This document shows, piece by piece, positions 16,602 to 25,255 of a DNA stretch of 40,263 nt. Both the position numbers and the translations under genes were made by a program. Under the pieces are notes generated by a model. It was not told the origin of the DNA. It was given only the letters and a program-made list of their open reading frames with translations, and searched no databases. Origin of the DNA: Acinetobacter tianfuensis (lineage in GTDB: Bacteria > Pseudomonadota > Gammaproteobacteria > Pseudomonadales > Moraxellaceae); NCBI RefSeq assembly GCF_003611465.1, contig NZ_RAXV01000036.1:1-40263 (forward strand). Direction: 5' to 3'. Within the stretch, counting starts at the first letter, position 1. The number at the start of each line of letters is the position of its first letter.

Positions 16602-19277
16602 TTAAACCTCAGAAGTTTTAACTTTTTTATTGCCCGTTTTTTTAGTTTTTCTGTTTACTGGCGCAGGATCAAGCAAATAAACAATCTCATCATTTTTAAC
16701 TTGAATTTCAATCAGAGAAGGAAGTTTTTGATCACTCATTGCAACCAGCATTTCTGTAGCAAGCGCAGGTAAAATCGTAGCATTTAAAATATTGTCTACA
16801 TTACGTGCACCGCTATCAACTTCTGTGCATCGGCTCAATAAAAGTTCAGCCAATTCATCGGTATACTTGACTGCAGCTGCATATTGCTTCTCTATGCGAG
16901 CAATAATTTTTCCTAATTTATGATGAATAATACGAATCAGCATATCATCATGCAGCGGGAAATATGGAACAATACGCATACGGCCTAAAAATGCGGGTTT
17001 AAATTGCTTATATAAACTAGGCTTAAGCAACTCCAGCATTTCATCGGCATCTGGCCATTCTTCATATGGGGTGTTTAAACACGCTTGCATAATCGCACTT
17101 GATCCCGCATTGGAAGTCAGTAAGATTGTTGTATTTTTAAAATCAATGATTCGTCCTTCACCATCTTCTAAAGTGCCTTTATCAAAGACTTGGTAAAAAA
17201 GCTCCTGAACATCTTGATGCGCCTTTTCAATTTCATCCAGCAATATGACACTGTATGGATTACGGCGTACAGCTTCAGTTAAAACACCGCCTTGTCCATA
17301 CCCCACATAGCCAGGAGGAGCGCCTTTTAAAGAAGAAACGGTATGCGCTTCTTGATATTCCGACATATTGATTGTAATTAAATGCGACTCTCCGCCATAT
17401 AGCTCATTGGCAAGCGCTAGAGCAGTTTCAGTTTTACCTACACCGCTTGGCCCAACGAGCATAAATACACCTTGCGGTTTATTCGGATCTTCTAATTTTG
17501 CTTTAGATGTTTTTATGCCTTTTACCAATTGATGCATAGCATCATCTTGCCCCATCACCCGCTGAGCGAGTCTATCTTCTAAACTCAAAATTTGCTTAAT
17601 TTCATCGTTCACCATTTTTCCAACAGGAATACCCGTCCAATCGGAAATAATCTCATTTATCATCTGTGCATTAACACGCTCATAGACGAGTGGGGAGGCG
17701 CCTTGCAAAAGTTGTAAATCCTTACGAAGCTCAATTCGCTGTTCTTCAGTATTAATATGAGAACAGTCAGCTGTATTACGATCTAAGTGCTGAATTTTTT
17801 TAACTAAATTTAACTCTTTCTGCCACTGCTTTTGAACAGCCTGAGCCTCTTCTTGTAATTGTGAAATTTCATCACGCAGGGCTGTTAGCCGTTCATGATG
17901 TATTGGCAGTGTTTTATGTTCATTTTCAATAATATTGAATTCTAGATTCAAATTATGCAGCTTCGCCTGCAGCTGATCCAGTTTAACTGGCTGTGCATTT
18001 TGCGTCAGTGCTACACGGGCTGCTGCCGTATCCAATACGCTAATTGCTTTATCTGGAAGCTGACGGCTGCTGATATAGCGGTGTGAAGAATGCACCGCGG
18101 TAACGACGGCTTCATCATCAATTTGCAAGTTAAAATGTTCAGACATTACTGGGATCATCGCCCGAAGCATATCAATAGCAACATCTTCCGTCGGCTCTTC
18201 AACTTTAACCACTTGAAAACGGCGGCTTAAAGCTGCATCTTTTTCAAAATATTGCTTATATTCCGCCCAAGTTGTTGCCGCAATGGTACGAAGTTCACCG
18301 CGGGCCAAAGCTGGTTTGAGCAGGTTTGCAGCATCATTTTGTCCTGCTTGTCCGCCTGCGCCAATTAGAGTGTGGGCCTCATCAATAAACAAAATGATTG
18401 GGTGCGCTGAGGCTTGTACTTCTTTGATCACTTGTTTAAGGCGGTTTTCAAATTCGCCTTTAACACTCGCACCTGCCTGTAAAAGCCCCATATCTAAAGT
18501 ATGCAGCTGTACATTTTTTAAAGCATCAGGTACTTGCTGCGCGGCAATTTTCAGCGCTAAGCCTTCTACAACAGCTGTTTTTCCAACACCTGGTTCACCA
18601 GTCAAAATCGGATTGTTTTGACGGCGGCGCATGAGAATATCAAGCATTAAACGAATTTCAAATTCTCGGCCAATAACGGGGTCAATTCCGCCATTTATGG
18701 CTTTATCCGTTAAGTTAATCGTATACTGATCTAAGGCTGGTGTTTTTACTGAGTGCTGTACAGCCTCGGATGAGGCAGCTTCTGGCTGGTTGATTTCAAT
18801 ATTCGAATTTTCTGTACTGTTACGGCAAATATCTAAAAATTGATGCTTCATTGTGTCAATTGGAAAGCGCTCAAATAAAGAAGATGCGCGAACCGCAATT
18901 TGATACAAATCTGGCGCTGTCAGCAAAGCAGTTAAAAGATGGCCGCTTCGAATCATTGGATTCTGATCTGCTGAAGCCAAGAGCCAAGCTTGCTCAAGTA
19001 AGCGCACAATGCTCTTCGCAAAAATAGGGGTTCTGCTGTTACCTTTTGGCAAATGGGAGATGCTTTCGTTCAAATCCTGAATCAAATCATCTGCTGATAT
19101 TTTATATTTTTGGGTCAGCAGGACTAAATCATTTTGTTCATTCTTGAGAAGTTCTAAGAAAAAATGTTCAAACTCGATCTCATAATTTTGCTGACTAATG
19201 CAGCTATTTGCAGATTTTTCGAGGCAAATTCTGGCAACTGGTGATAATTTAGTGATCAAAATTTTTAAACTATTCAT
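16602..19277 (-). CDS. tssH: T6SS AAA+ ATPase TssH (ClpV)
   Basis: ClpV disassembles contracted TssB/TssC sheaths for reuse. At 891 residues it has the full Clp architecture. There is an N-domain (about 1-160) and a first AAA+ module with Walker A GEPGVGKT at residues 227-234 and Walker B ILFIDEAHTLIGAG. A coiled-coil middle domain (about 450-540) is followed by a second AAA+ module with GPSGVGKTE, VILLDEIEKAH and the sensor region FLGRMRIVPY. The C-terminus is a short basic tail (NRKTKKTGNKKVKTSEV). It is the first gene of the minus operon. Its ATG at 19277 faces the 382-bp divergent promoter region. The ribosome site (GAGAAC) is modest. Confidence 0.97.
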   Translation of the reverse strand: MNSLKILITKLSPVARICLEKSANSCISQQNYEIEFEHFFLELLKNEQNDLVLLTQKYKISADDLIQDLNESISHLPKGNSRTPIFAKSIVRLLEQAWLLASADQNPMIRSGHLLTALLTAPDLYQIAVRASSLFERFPIDTMKHQFLDICRNSTENSNIEINQPEAASSEAVQHSVKTPALDQYTINLTDKAINGGIDPVIGREFEIRLMLDILMRRRQNNPILTGEPGVGKTAVVEGLALKIAAQQVPDALKNVQLHTLDMGLLQAGASVKGEFENRLKQVIKEVQASAHPIILFIDEAHTLIGAGGQAGQNDAANLLKPALARGELRTIAATTWAEYKQYFEKDAALSRRFQVVKVEEPTEDVAIDMLRAMIPVMSEHFNLQIDDEAVVTAVHSSHRYISSRQLPDKAISVLDTAAARVALTQNAQPVKLDQLQAKLHNLNLEFNIIENEHKTLPIHHERLTALRDEISQLQEEAQAVQKQWQKELNLVKKIQHLDRNTADCSHINTEEQRIELRKDLQLLQGASPLVYERVNAQMINEIISDWTGIPVGKMVNDEIKQILSLEDRLAQRVMGQDDAMHQLVKGIKTSKAKLEDPNKPQGVFMLVGPSGVGKTETALALANELYGGESHLITINMSEYQEAHTVSSLKGAPPGYVGYGQGGVLTEAVRRNPYSVILLDEIEKAHQDVQELFYQVFDKGTLEDGEGRIIDFKNTTILLTSNAGSSAIMQACLNTPYEEWPDADEMLELLKPSLYKQFKPAFLGRMRIVPYFPLHDDMLIRIIHHKLGKIIARIEKQYAAAVKYTDELAELLLSRCTEVDSGARNVDNILNATILPALATEMLVAMSDQKLPSLIEIQVKNDEIVYLLDPAPVNRKTKKTGNKKVKTSEV

Positions 19278-19659
19278 AGTGTTCTCAGTTAAATTTCAAC
19301 AATCAGCAAATGAGTTTTCTAATAGCTGTTGCTGTATTTTTCTATCTATTCTTAAATTAATTGTTTTTAATTAATAATTTACATTGAGCAGGGCAAAATG
19401 TGAGCGTTATTGTACATATTTTTTAGAAAAAAAGACAAAAAAAATGAATTTTTTTGATAAAAATAAAAAATGCAAGAACATTTACTATCAAAATAGATCA
19501 TTTATTTAAAATATTACTTGACTAAACCTGATCATTTTTTGTTAAATCGCCACCATATTTCATAAACATAAAGAGTGAATCTTTAATTGCATTCAGTGCG
19601 TGTAGGGATTCATGTGAAAATTATTATTAATTTATTATAAAGAATACAACGAGGCAGTC
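19278..19659. promoter_or_regulatory. Divergent promoter region of the two T6SS operons
   Basis: This 382-bp AT-rich gap separates the divergent starts of tssH (minus) and asaA (plus), so it must carry both promoters. On the plus strand TTGACT (19518-19523) followed after 17 bp by GTTAAA is a weak sigma-70 candidate, and TATTATAAAG just before asaA is another -10-like element. Long A/T tracts at 19420-19480 would suit binding by a nucleoid silencer such as H-NS. No clear sigma-54 site (GG-N10-GC) is seen. Confidence 0.5.
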
Positions 19660-20340
19660 TTGAAAAAGCATACTCTTATTATATCGTTTGCTCTTATAGC
19701 AGGCTTAAGTCAGTTCTCGTCCGCAAATGACCAAATCAGCAGCTTAAAAAAATCTTGCTTAAAAGATTATCCAGCTGCTATTGGTGAGACGGATCAAGAA
19801 TTACTGCAGCTCTATAGCCAGCTGTGTGATAAAAGCAATAAGAAAAATACAGTTCTGCAGCAAGAGATTTCAACAGCGATTGCAGCGCGTTATCAAGCGA
19901 TCGGTAAAAATTTAAAATCATTGCAAGTAATTGAAGATTTGAAGTTACATAATATCAATACCTCTGAACTGACTGATATTTCATTTTTAGCAGGTATTGG
20001 GATTGCGCAACAATCAGCGGATCAAATGCGTACAGCTGAATTGCGTTCTTTATCTGAGAAAACCTATGCACCAGCAAAGAAATTAAGTGAAACAATTCAA
20101 TTTGCGCAGCCAACGATTGAAAAAACAACTGCTCAAGACAATACTGAAAAATCGGCCAGTAAAGCAAAAACGAAAAAGTCTAAACAATCAGTAAAAACAA
20201 AATCCTCAGAAAAATCATCTGCTGCCTCAGTCAAAACACACAAGGCCCCAGCAAAGCCTGCTCCAGCTGCCAAAAAAGAATCTGTGCAAACTAAACCAAG
20301 CTCTGCATCTGGTTTTTCACCTTTTTCTGCTCTTAAATAA
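19660..20340 (+). CDS. asaA: AsaA, periplasmic T6SS accessory protein
   Basis: AsaA has been described in A. baumannii as a periplasmic protein that binds TssM and is needed for T6SS assembly. I assign it from its position directly before tssB, its length and its signal peptide (KKHTLIISFALIAGLSQFSSA, cleavage near residue 22). Residues 25-140 form a helical domain (SSLKKSCLKDYPAAIGETDQ...), and residues 145-215 are a Lys/Ser/Ala/Pro-rich disordered tail ending SGFSPFSALK. The start is a TTG at 19660 with GAGG 6-9 bp upstream; no ATG is available before the signal sequence. It leads the plus operon, 21 bp before tssB. The highly basic tail could bind peptidoglycan or the TssM periplasmic domain. 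Confidence 0.82.
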   Translation: MKKHTLIISFALIAGLSQFSSANDQISSLKKSCLKDYPAAIGETDQELLQLYSQLCDKSNKKNTVLQQEISTAIAARYQAIGKNLKSLQVIEDLKLHNINTSELTDISFLAGIGIAQQSADQMRTAELRSLSEKTYAPAKKLSETIQFAQPTIEKTTAQDNTEKSASKAKTKKSKQSVKTKSSEKSSAASVKTHKAPAKPAPAAKKESVQTKPSSASGFSPFSALK

Positions 20341-20361
20341 AAATTAAAAGGAAATAACACT

Positions 20362-20865
20362 ATGTCTAAACGTGAAAGCGTACAAAAAAAATTACAGCGC
20401 ATTCGTCCTCCACGCGTACAGTTAACCTACGACGTCGAAGTTGGTGATGGCCGTGAAGTAAAAGAACTGCCTTTTGTAGTGGGGGTGTTGGGTGACTTTT
20501 CTGCAGCGTCAGAACTGGAAAAAATTAAATTAAAAGATAAAAAATTTATCAATGTTGATTTAGATAATATTGATGAGGTCATGGAGTCTTTAGCGCCGCG
20601 AGCAAAGTTTCAAGTGGACAATACGCTGACCGAAGACGCCGGTAAAATAAATATTGATTTAACATTCAATAGTATGGCTGATTTTACTCCAGAACATGTT
20701 GTTCAGCAGGTTGATCCTTTGCGTAAATTGGTCGCAGCCCGCGAACGTCTAACAGATTTACGCAATAAAATTTCCAATAGCGAACGTTTAGAAGATCTAT
20801 TAGACGACGTTTTACAAAATACAGATCAAGTACGCAAATTGAGTGCGGAGGCAGAACATGAATAA
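20362..20865 (+). CDS. tssB: T6SS contractile sheath small subunit TssB
   Basis: TssB (VipA) pairs with TssC to build the contractile sheath around the Hcp tube. The 167-residue length and the N-terminus SKRESVQKKLQRIRPPRVQLTYDVE are classic, as are VGVLGDFSA (about residues 41-49), FINVDLDNIDEVM and MADFTPEHVVQQV. The C-terminal helical segment (LTDLRNKISNSERLEDLLDD) contacts TssC and ClpV in homologues. A good AAGGAAATAAC site precedes the ATG. The stop overlaps the tssC start by 8 bp, giving translational coupling for the 1:1 stoichiometry. Confidence 0.97.
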   Translation: MSKRESVQKKLQRIRPPRVQLTYDVEVGDGREVKELPFVVGVLGDFSAASELEKIKLKDKKFINVDLDNIDEVMESLAPRAKFQVDNTLTEDAGKINIDLTFNSMADFTPEHVVQQVDPLRKLVAARERLTDLRNKISNSERLEDLLDDVLQNTDQVRKLSAEAEHE

Positions 20866-22339
20866 TTTGAATACTGCGCAAAATACATCAGAAGATGTAC
20901 TGGAATATTCTTTATTAGATTCGATTGTCGAGCAAAGCCGTATTGCGCGAAATGATCAAGAGCATGTGCGTGCTAAAAGCTTAATTGGCGCGCTGGCAAA
21001 AGAAGTCATGGCTGGGACCATTACGGTTTCTGAAAATATGACTTTATCTATCGATAAACGTATAGCAGAAATTGATGCCTTAATTTCACAGCAGCTCAGC
21101 CAAATTATGCATCATGAAGAATTTCAAAAAATTGAATCTACATGGCGCGGCTTATACTATTTCTGCCAAGAAACACCTTCACATTCTTTAATTAAAATCC
21201 GTATGCTGAACACCACTAAAAAAGAGCTGGTGAAAGATTTTCAGGGGGCCACTGATTTTGATCAAAGCACACTGTTTAAAAAGATTTATGAAGAAGAATA
21301 TGGTTCATTCGGCGGTGCGCCATATGCAACGTTGATTGGCGACTTTGAATTTGACCGCACGCCATCAGACATATATTTATTAGAGCAAATTTCTCATGTT
21401 GCTGCCGCTGCGCATGCCCCATTTATTTCTGCAGCAAATCCAGCAATGTTTGGCCTTGAATCATTTACAGATATCGACCGTCCTCGTGATGTATCAAAAA
21501 TATTTGAAACTGCCGAATATGTGCAATGGCGCTCATTCCGTGAAAGTGATGATGCCCGTTATGTTGCCCTGACCATGCCTCGTGTATTAGGCCGCTTGCC
21601 GTATCACCCGAAAGAGGGCACGGCAACTGAAGGTTTTAACTATGTCGAAGAAGTTTCTGGCGAAAATCATAACGAATATTTATGGATGAATGCGGCATAT
21701 GCATTTGCGACACGTTTAACCAATGCATTTGACAATCATGGCTGGTGTGCGGCTATTCGCGGTGTTGAAGGCGGAGGTTTGGTTGAAGGTTTGCCGGTAC
21801 ATACTTTTAAAACACATGATGGTGAAGTTGTATTTAAATGCCCAACTGAAATTGCAATTACAGACCGCCGCGAAAAAGAATTAAGCGATTTAGGCTTTGT
21901 ACCTTTAGTGCATTGTAAAAATACAGATTACGCAGCATTTTTCGGTGCTCAATCTGCTCAAAAACCTAAAAAGTACGATAATGATTCTGCAAATGCGAAC
22001 TCGGCTCTTTCTAGCCAAATTCAATACATTATGGCGGTATCGCGTATTGCTCATTATTTAAAAGCCATGATGCGTGACAAAGTTGGCAGTTTTGCATCGG
22101 CAGGGAATGTCGAAGCCTTTTTAAATAGCTGGCTTTCACAATATGTATTACTGGATGACGGCGCTTCGCAAGAAGCAAAAGCTCAGTATCCTTTGCGTGA
22201 AGCGTCAGTAAAAGTTGTAGAAAATCCAGCAGAGCCTGGGCACTACAAGTCTGTGGTTTTTTTAAGACCGCATTTCCAGCTGGATGAGTTATCAGTGTCT
22301 TTGAGACTCGTTACTGAGCTTCCTCAGTCGTCAAATTAA
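20858..22339 (+). CDS. tssC: T6SS contractile sheath large subunit TssC
   Basis: TssC (VipB) is the large sheath subunit. From the ATG at 20858 (MNNLNTAQNTSEDVLEYS) the product is 493 residues, the family norm. An in-frame start five codons upstream would only add tssB-frame sequence and lacks a ribosome site. Hallmarks are IDALISQQLSQIMHHEEFQKIESTWRGL (split around residues 70-100), YATLIGDFEFDR, PRVLGRLPY, and the strongly conserved C-terminal SQYVLLDDGASQEAKAQYPL, then EPGHYKSVVFLRPHFQLDEL. It overlaps tssB by 8 bp and is followed by hcp after 50 bp. Confidence 0.97.
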   Translation: MNNLNTAQNTSEDVLEYSLLDSIVEQSRIARNDQEHVRAKSLIGALAKEVMAGTITVSENMTLSIDKRIAEIDALISQQLSQIMHHEEFQKIESTWRGLYYFCQETPSHSLIKIRMLNTTKKELVKDFQGATDFDQSTLFKKIYEEEYGSFGGAPYATLIGDFEFDRTPSDIYLLEQISHVAAAAHAPFISAANPAMFGLESFTDIDRPRDVSKIFETAEYVQWRSFRESDDARYVALTMPRVLGRLPYHPKEGTATEGFNYVEEVSGENHNEYLWMNAAYAFATRLTNAFDNHGWCAAIRGVEGGGLVEGLPVHTFKTHDGEVVFKCPTEIAITDRREKELSDLGFVPLVHCKNTDYAAFFGAQSAQKPKKYDNDSANANSALSSQIQYIMAVSRIAHYLKAMMRDKVGSFASAGNVEAFLNSWLSQYVLLDDGASQEAKAQYPLREASVKVVENPAEPGHYKSVVFLRPHFQLDELSVSLRLVTELPQSSN

Positions 22340-22389
22340 ATCAGAATTGATGCAGTAAAATAACTTTTAATAATAGGAAAATTACAACA

Positions 22390-22893
22390 ATGAAAGATAT
22401 ATACGTACAGTTTCGCGGAAAATACAAAGTAGATGGCGAATCTCGTGATACAGAGCATAAAAGCTGGCTTGAGGTGAACTCTTGGTCACATAATATTCGT
22501 CAGCCAAAATCTGCAACATCTTCAAGCGTTGGCGGCCATACTGCTGAACGTGTAGAACATGCAGATATGATCTTTGTTAAAGATTTGGATGCAACAAGCC
22601 CTAAACTTTGGGAAGCATGTTCTGCTGGTCATACTTTTGATGAAGTTCAAATCGACTTTTACCGTGCTAATGGCGATAAGCGTATTAAATATCTTCAAAT
22701 TAAGCTTAAGCATGTATTGATTTCTAGCGTTACGCCGAGCGTAAGCGATGAAGGTGTGCCGCATGAAGCATTTGGCTTGAAATACGCTGCTGTAGAGTGG
22801 ACATATACTCAGCAAGATATTAACGGCACGCAAAAAGGCGCTGTGACGAAGAAATGGTCACTTTCTAATAATACGGCTTCTTACGCCGCTTAA
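22390..22893 (+). CDS. hcp: T6SS tube protein Hcp
   Basis: Hcp hexamers stack into the inner tube that is fired from the sheath and released to the medium. The 167-residue protein has the Hcp1 beta-barrel pattern: YVQFRGKYKVDGESRDTEHK (about residues 4-23) and WLEVNSWSHNIRQP. Next come GHTAERVEHADMIFVKDLDA (about 48-67) and LWEACSAGHTFDEVQIDFYR, and finally FGLKYAAVEWTYTQQDINGT near the C-terminus. No effector extension is present. A ribosome site AATAGGAAAA precedes the ATG at 22390. A 14-bp hairpin directly follows the gene. Confidence 0.97.
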   Translation: MKDIYVQFRGKYKVDGESRDTEHKSWLEVNSWSHNIRQPKSATSSSVGGHTAERVEHADMIFVKDLDATSPKLWEACSAGHTFDEVQIDFYRANGDKRIKYLQIKLKHVLISSVTPSVSDEGVPHEAFGLKYAAVEWTYTQQDINGTQKGAVTKKWSLSNNTASYAA

Positions 22894-22904
22894 ATTTTTC
22901 AAAA

Positions 22905-22944
22905 GAATAGAGGCTGGCATCAGCTGGCCTCTATTCTATTTTAT
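22905..22944 (+). terminator. Strong hairpin after hcp (attenuator/terminator)
   Basis: GAATAGAGGCTGGC (22905-22918), loop ATCA, GCTGGCCTCTATTC (22923-22936) pair over 14 bp including two G-U pairs, followed by TATTTTATT. It lies 12 bp after the hcp stop and ends 23 bp before the tssE ATG. It is likely a leaky terminator or an RNA 3'-end stabiliser that lets hcp be made in excess over the baseplate genes. Confidence 0.75.
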
Positions 22945-22958
22945 TGAATAAGAAGAAT

Positions 22959-23435
22959 ATGAATTTAGATCAACTGTATCCTTTTGGATTTCGAACAACA
23001 TTATTCGACCGTATGCTGCCCATTCAGGATCAATTGCAGCAGGGGCTTTCTTTACAGGAGCTGCGGGACTCTGTTGCTGCTGATTTAGAGGATTTATTGA
23101 ATAGCCGAATCGCAAATTTAAAAGAATCAATTGATGATTTTCCATTAGCAAAAAAATCAATTTTGCAATTTGGCATTATTGATTTTGTTGGACTGTCTAC
23201 TGCAAATCCATCGGACCGTGACAAAATTTGCCAGTCTATTGCTCAGTCTATTGCAGCGCATGAGCCGCGCTTAAAACAGATCTGTGTAGAAATGTTGATG
23301 GAAGAAAATAACATGGGGGCGCTTTGCCTCAGTATTCAAGCTTTTTTAAATATTCATCCACTATATGAACCTGTCATTTTTGATGCACTACTTAAACCGA
23401 CAACACAACAATATGTTATTTCATCTAGATCATAA
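22959..23435 (+). CDS. tssE: T6SS baseplate protein TssE (gp25-like)
   Basis: TssE is the gp25-like wedge protein that nucleates the sheath on the baseplate. The 158-residue product from the ATG at 22959 (MNLDQLYPFGFRTTLFDRML) has an AAGAAG site just upstream; a TTG at 22944 in the hairpin tail is unlikely. Typical elements are a first helix ELRDSVAADLEDLLNSR (about residues 32-48), FPLAKKSILQFGIIDFVGLS (about 60-79) and the C-terminal HPLYEPVIFDALLKP. It precedes tssF by 11 bp. Confidence 0.93.
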   Translation: MNLDQLYPFGFRTTLFDRMLPIQDQLQQGLSLQELRDSVAADLEDLLNSRIANLKESIDDFPLAKKSILQFGIIDFVGLSTANPSDRDKICQSIAQSIAAHEPRLKQICVEMLMEENNMGALCLSIQAFLNIHPLYEPVIFDALLKPTTQQYVISSRS

Positions 23436-23446
23436 GCAGGTTCACC

Positions 23447-25255
23447 GTGATTGAAGAACTGCTTCCATATTACGAAAAGCAATTGCAGGAATTTGCCCAG
23501 CAATCTCGTGATTTTGCAAATAAGTATCCTAAAATTGCTCAGCGCTTGTCTCTAAATCAAGAGCAAATTGACGACCCTCATATTGAGCGTTTAATTCAGG
23601 CATTTTCATTAGTTGCTGCCCGTATTGATAAAAAACTCGCCGACAGCTATGACGTATTTACCCATGCATTATTTGAGGTTATGTTTCCTCAATATCTGAA
23701 ACCATTTCCAGCATGTTCAATTGTTTCATTTGAAGATATTAATAAAATTAAAGCTTTAACGGATATACATGAAATTCCGAGCGCATCTATTTTAAAAGCT
23801 AAAAGCATTCGCGGTGTACAATGCGAATATCGTACAACGCAAAATACGGCGCTATTGCCTATTTCATTAGAAGCGCTGCAATTCAAAACCCATCCAACGG
23901 CGCAAATGCATGTAGATCACAATGCGACATTGTGTTTGTGTTTTACTGTTTTTAATCAAACTCACCTAAAGCTTGCACAGCAAAAGTTGCCGATTTATTT
24001 AGATGCAATTTCAAATTTTCCATTGCACGTATTGGACAGCATCTTTAAAAAAGGAACAGGTTTTTCAATAAAAGCTGGAAATGCTGTCTTTGATATTGAA
24101 AATCCATTTGAAATCATGGGGCTAGAAGAGTATCAAAGCCTATTGCCAGTTGACTTGCATACGCATCAAGCTTACCGGCTGTTGATGGAATATTTTTGTT
24201 TTGCAGAAAAATTTAACTTTCTTCATTTAGATTTAAATTTTTTAACACAAATTAACCCGCAGCAAAACCATTTTGAAGTGCAGATTCATTTTAAACTTAA
24301 TTTGAATGATCAAGTATCAATACGAAATTACTCAGAGTTAAGCGCTGCTAATTTCAAACTGTTTTCTGCGCCTGTGGTGAATTTATTTAATAAACAGGCC
24401 GAGCCGCAAAAGATCAATCATAAGAGAATGGAATATCCATTAATTACCGATTCCCATCATCCTGAGTATTATCAAGTTTACTCCATTGAACGTATGCAGA
24501 TGGTGCGTGAAAAAAGTTCACAGGAAGAAGTAAGGCATACAATATTGCCTTTCTTTGCAATGAGCCATTATCAGCATGAAAATAATCAGTTTTTTTATAG
24601 TCTGAATACCGCATCTGCAAAGCCTGCAGAGTATAGCTTGACATATAGTATTGTCTCGAAATCACTGTCACCCGCAAGCACACAATCTGATTTTATCAGT
24701 ACAGAACTGCTGTGTTCTAACCGTGATTTACCGCATGAAAGCTATAACAAAGATCAGAATATATTAAGCCTGAATGATCATAGTCTTGCCCGCCGCGCAC
24801 TCATGCTCAGAAGGCCAACAATGCCATATTATTTTGAACAGCATAAACATGAAAAATGGCGCATTATTTCCCATCTTTCTTTAAATAATATGTCTTTAAT
24901 GAAAGGGGATGCTCTGGCTCATTTTAAAGAGCTTTTAGAACTTTATAACCTTCCAAAATCTAAAGAAAATCAAATTATTATTAATTCTTTAAAAGCAATT
25001 GAATTTTCTTTGACTCAAAAGTTAGTGAATGCCAAACCTTTTCCTCTTTTTGCCCGAGGCCTCAAGATGAGAGTTGGCATAGACAGCGAAGTATTTCGAG
25101 GCTTCAGCATTTACGTCTTTAGTCAAATTCTGACTCAGATTGTAAATTTAAAAGTCAATATGAACAGTTTTGCCGATGTCGAAATTTACGATATGCAAAC
25201 TCAGCAGGAGCTATACCAATGCGTTCAGAACGTTGGTGGCAAGAAGCTTCTGTAA
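23447..25255 (+). CDS. tssF: T6SS baseplate protein TssF
   Basis: TssF (VasA family) forms the baseplate wedge with TssG, TssE and TssK. The 602-residue length is standard. The N-terminus IEELLPYYEKQLQEFAQQSR followed by FANKYPKIAQRL is the family signature (Y-Y-x-x-E-L-x-x-x-x-x-x-x-x-x-F-A-x-x-Y-P), followed by DPHIERLIQAFSLVAARIDK and LFEVMFPQYLKPFPACSIV. The C-terminus holds FARGLKMRVGIDSEVFRGFS. The start is a GTG at 23447, 11 bp after tssE; no ATG fits. The 3' end overlaps tssG by 37 bp. Confidence 0.96.
   Translation: MIEELLPYYEKQLQEFAQQSRDFANKYPKIAQRLSLNQEQIDDPHIERLIQAFSLVAARIDKKLADSYDVFTHALFEVMFPQYLKPFPACSIVSFEDINKIKALTDIHEIPSASILKAKSIRGVQCEYRTTQNTALLPISLEALQFKTHPTAQMHVDHNATLCLCFTVFNQTHLKLAQQKLPIYLDAISNFPLHVLDSIFKKGTGFSIKAGNAVFDIENPFEIMGLEEYQSLLPVDLHTHQAYRLLMEYFCFAEKFNFLHLDLNFLTQINPQQNHFEVQIHFKLNLNDQVSIRNYSELSAANFKLFSAPVVNLFNKQAEPQKINHKRMEYPLITDSHHPEYYQVYSIERMQMVREKSSQEEVRHTILPFFAMSHYQHENNQFFYSLNTASAKPAEYSLTYSIVSKSLSPASTQSDFISTELLCSNRDLPHESYNKDQNILSLNDHSLARRALMLRRPTMPYYFEQHKHEKWRIISHLSLNNMSLMKGDALAHFKELLELYNLPKSKENQIIINSLKAIEFSLTQKLVNAKPFPLFARGLKMRVGIDSEVFRGFSIYVFSQILTQIVNLKVNMNSFADVEIYDMQTQQELYQCVQNVGGKKLL

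Noticed and set aside
20843..20857. Earlier in-frame start for tssC
   Set aside because: It lies inside tssB without a ribosome site; MNNLNTAQ at 20858 is the natural start in the usual overlap.
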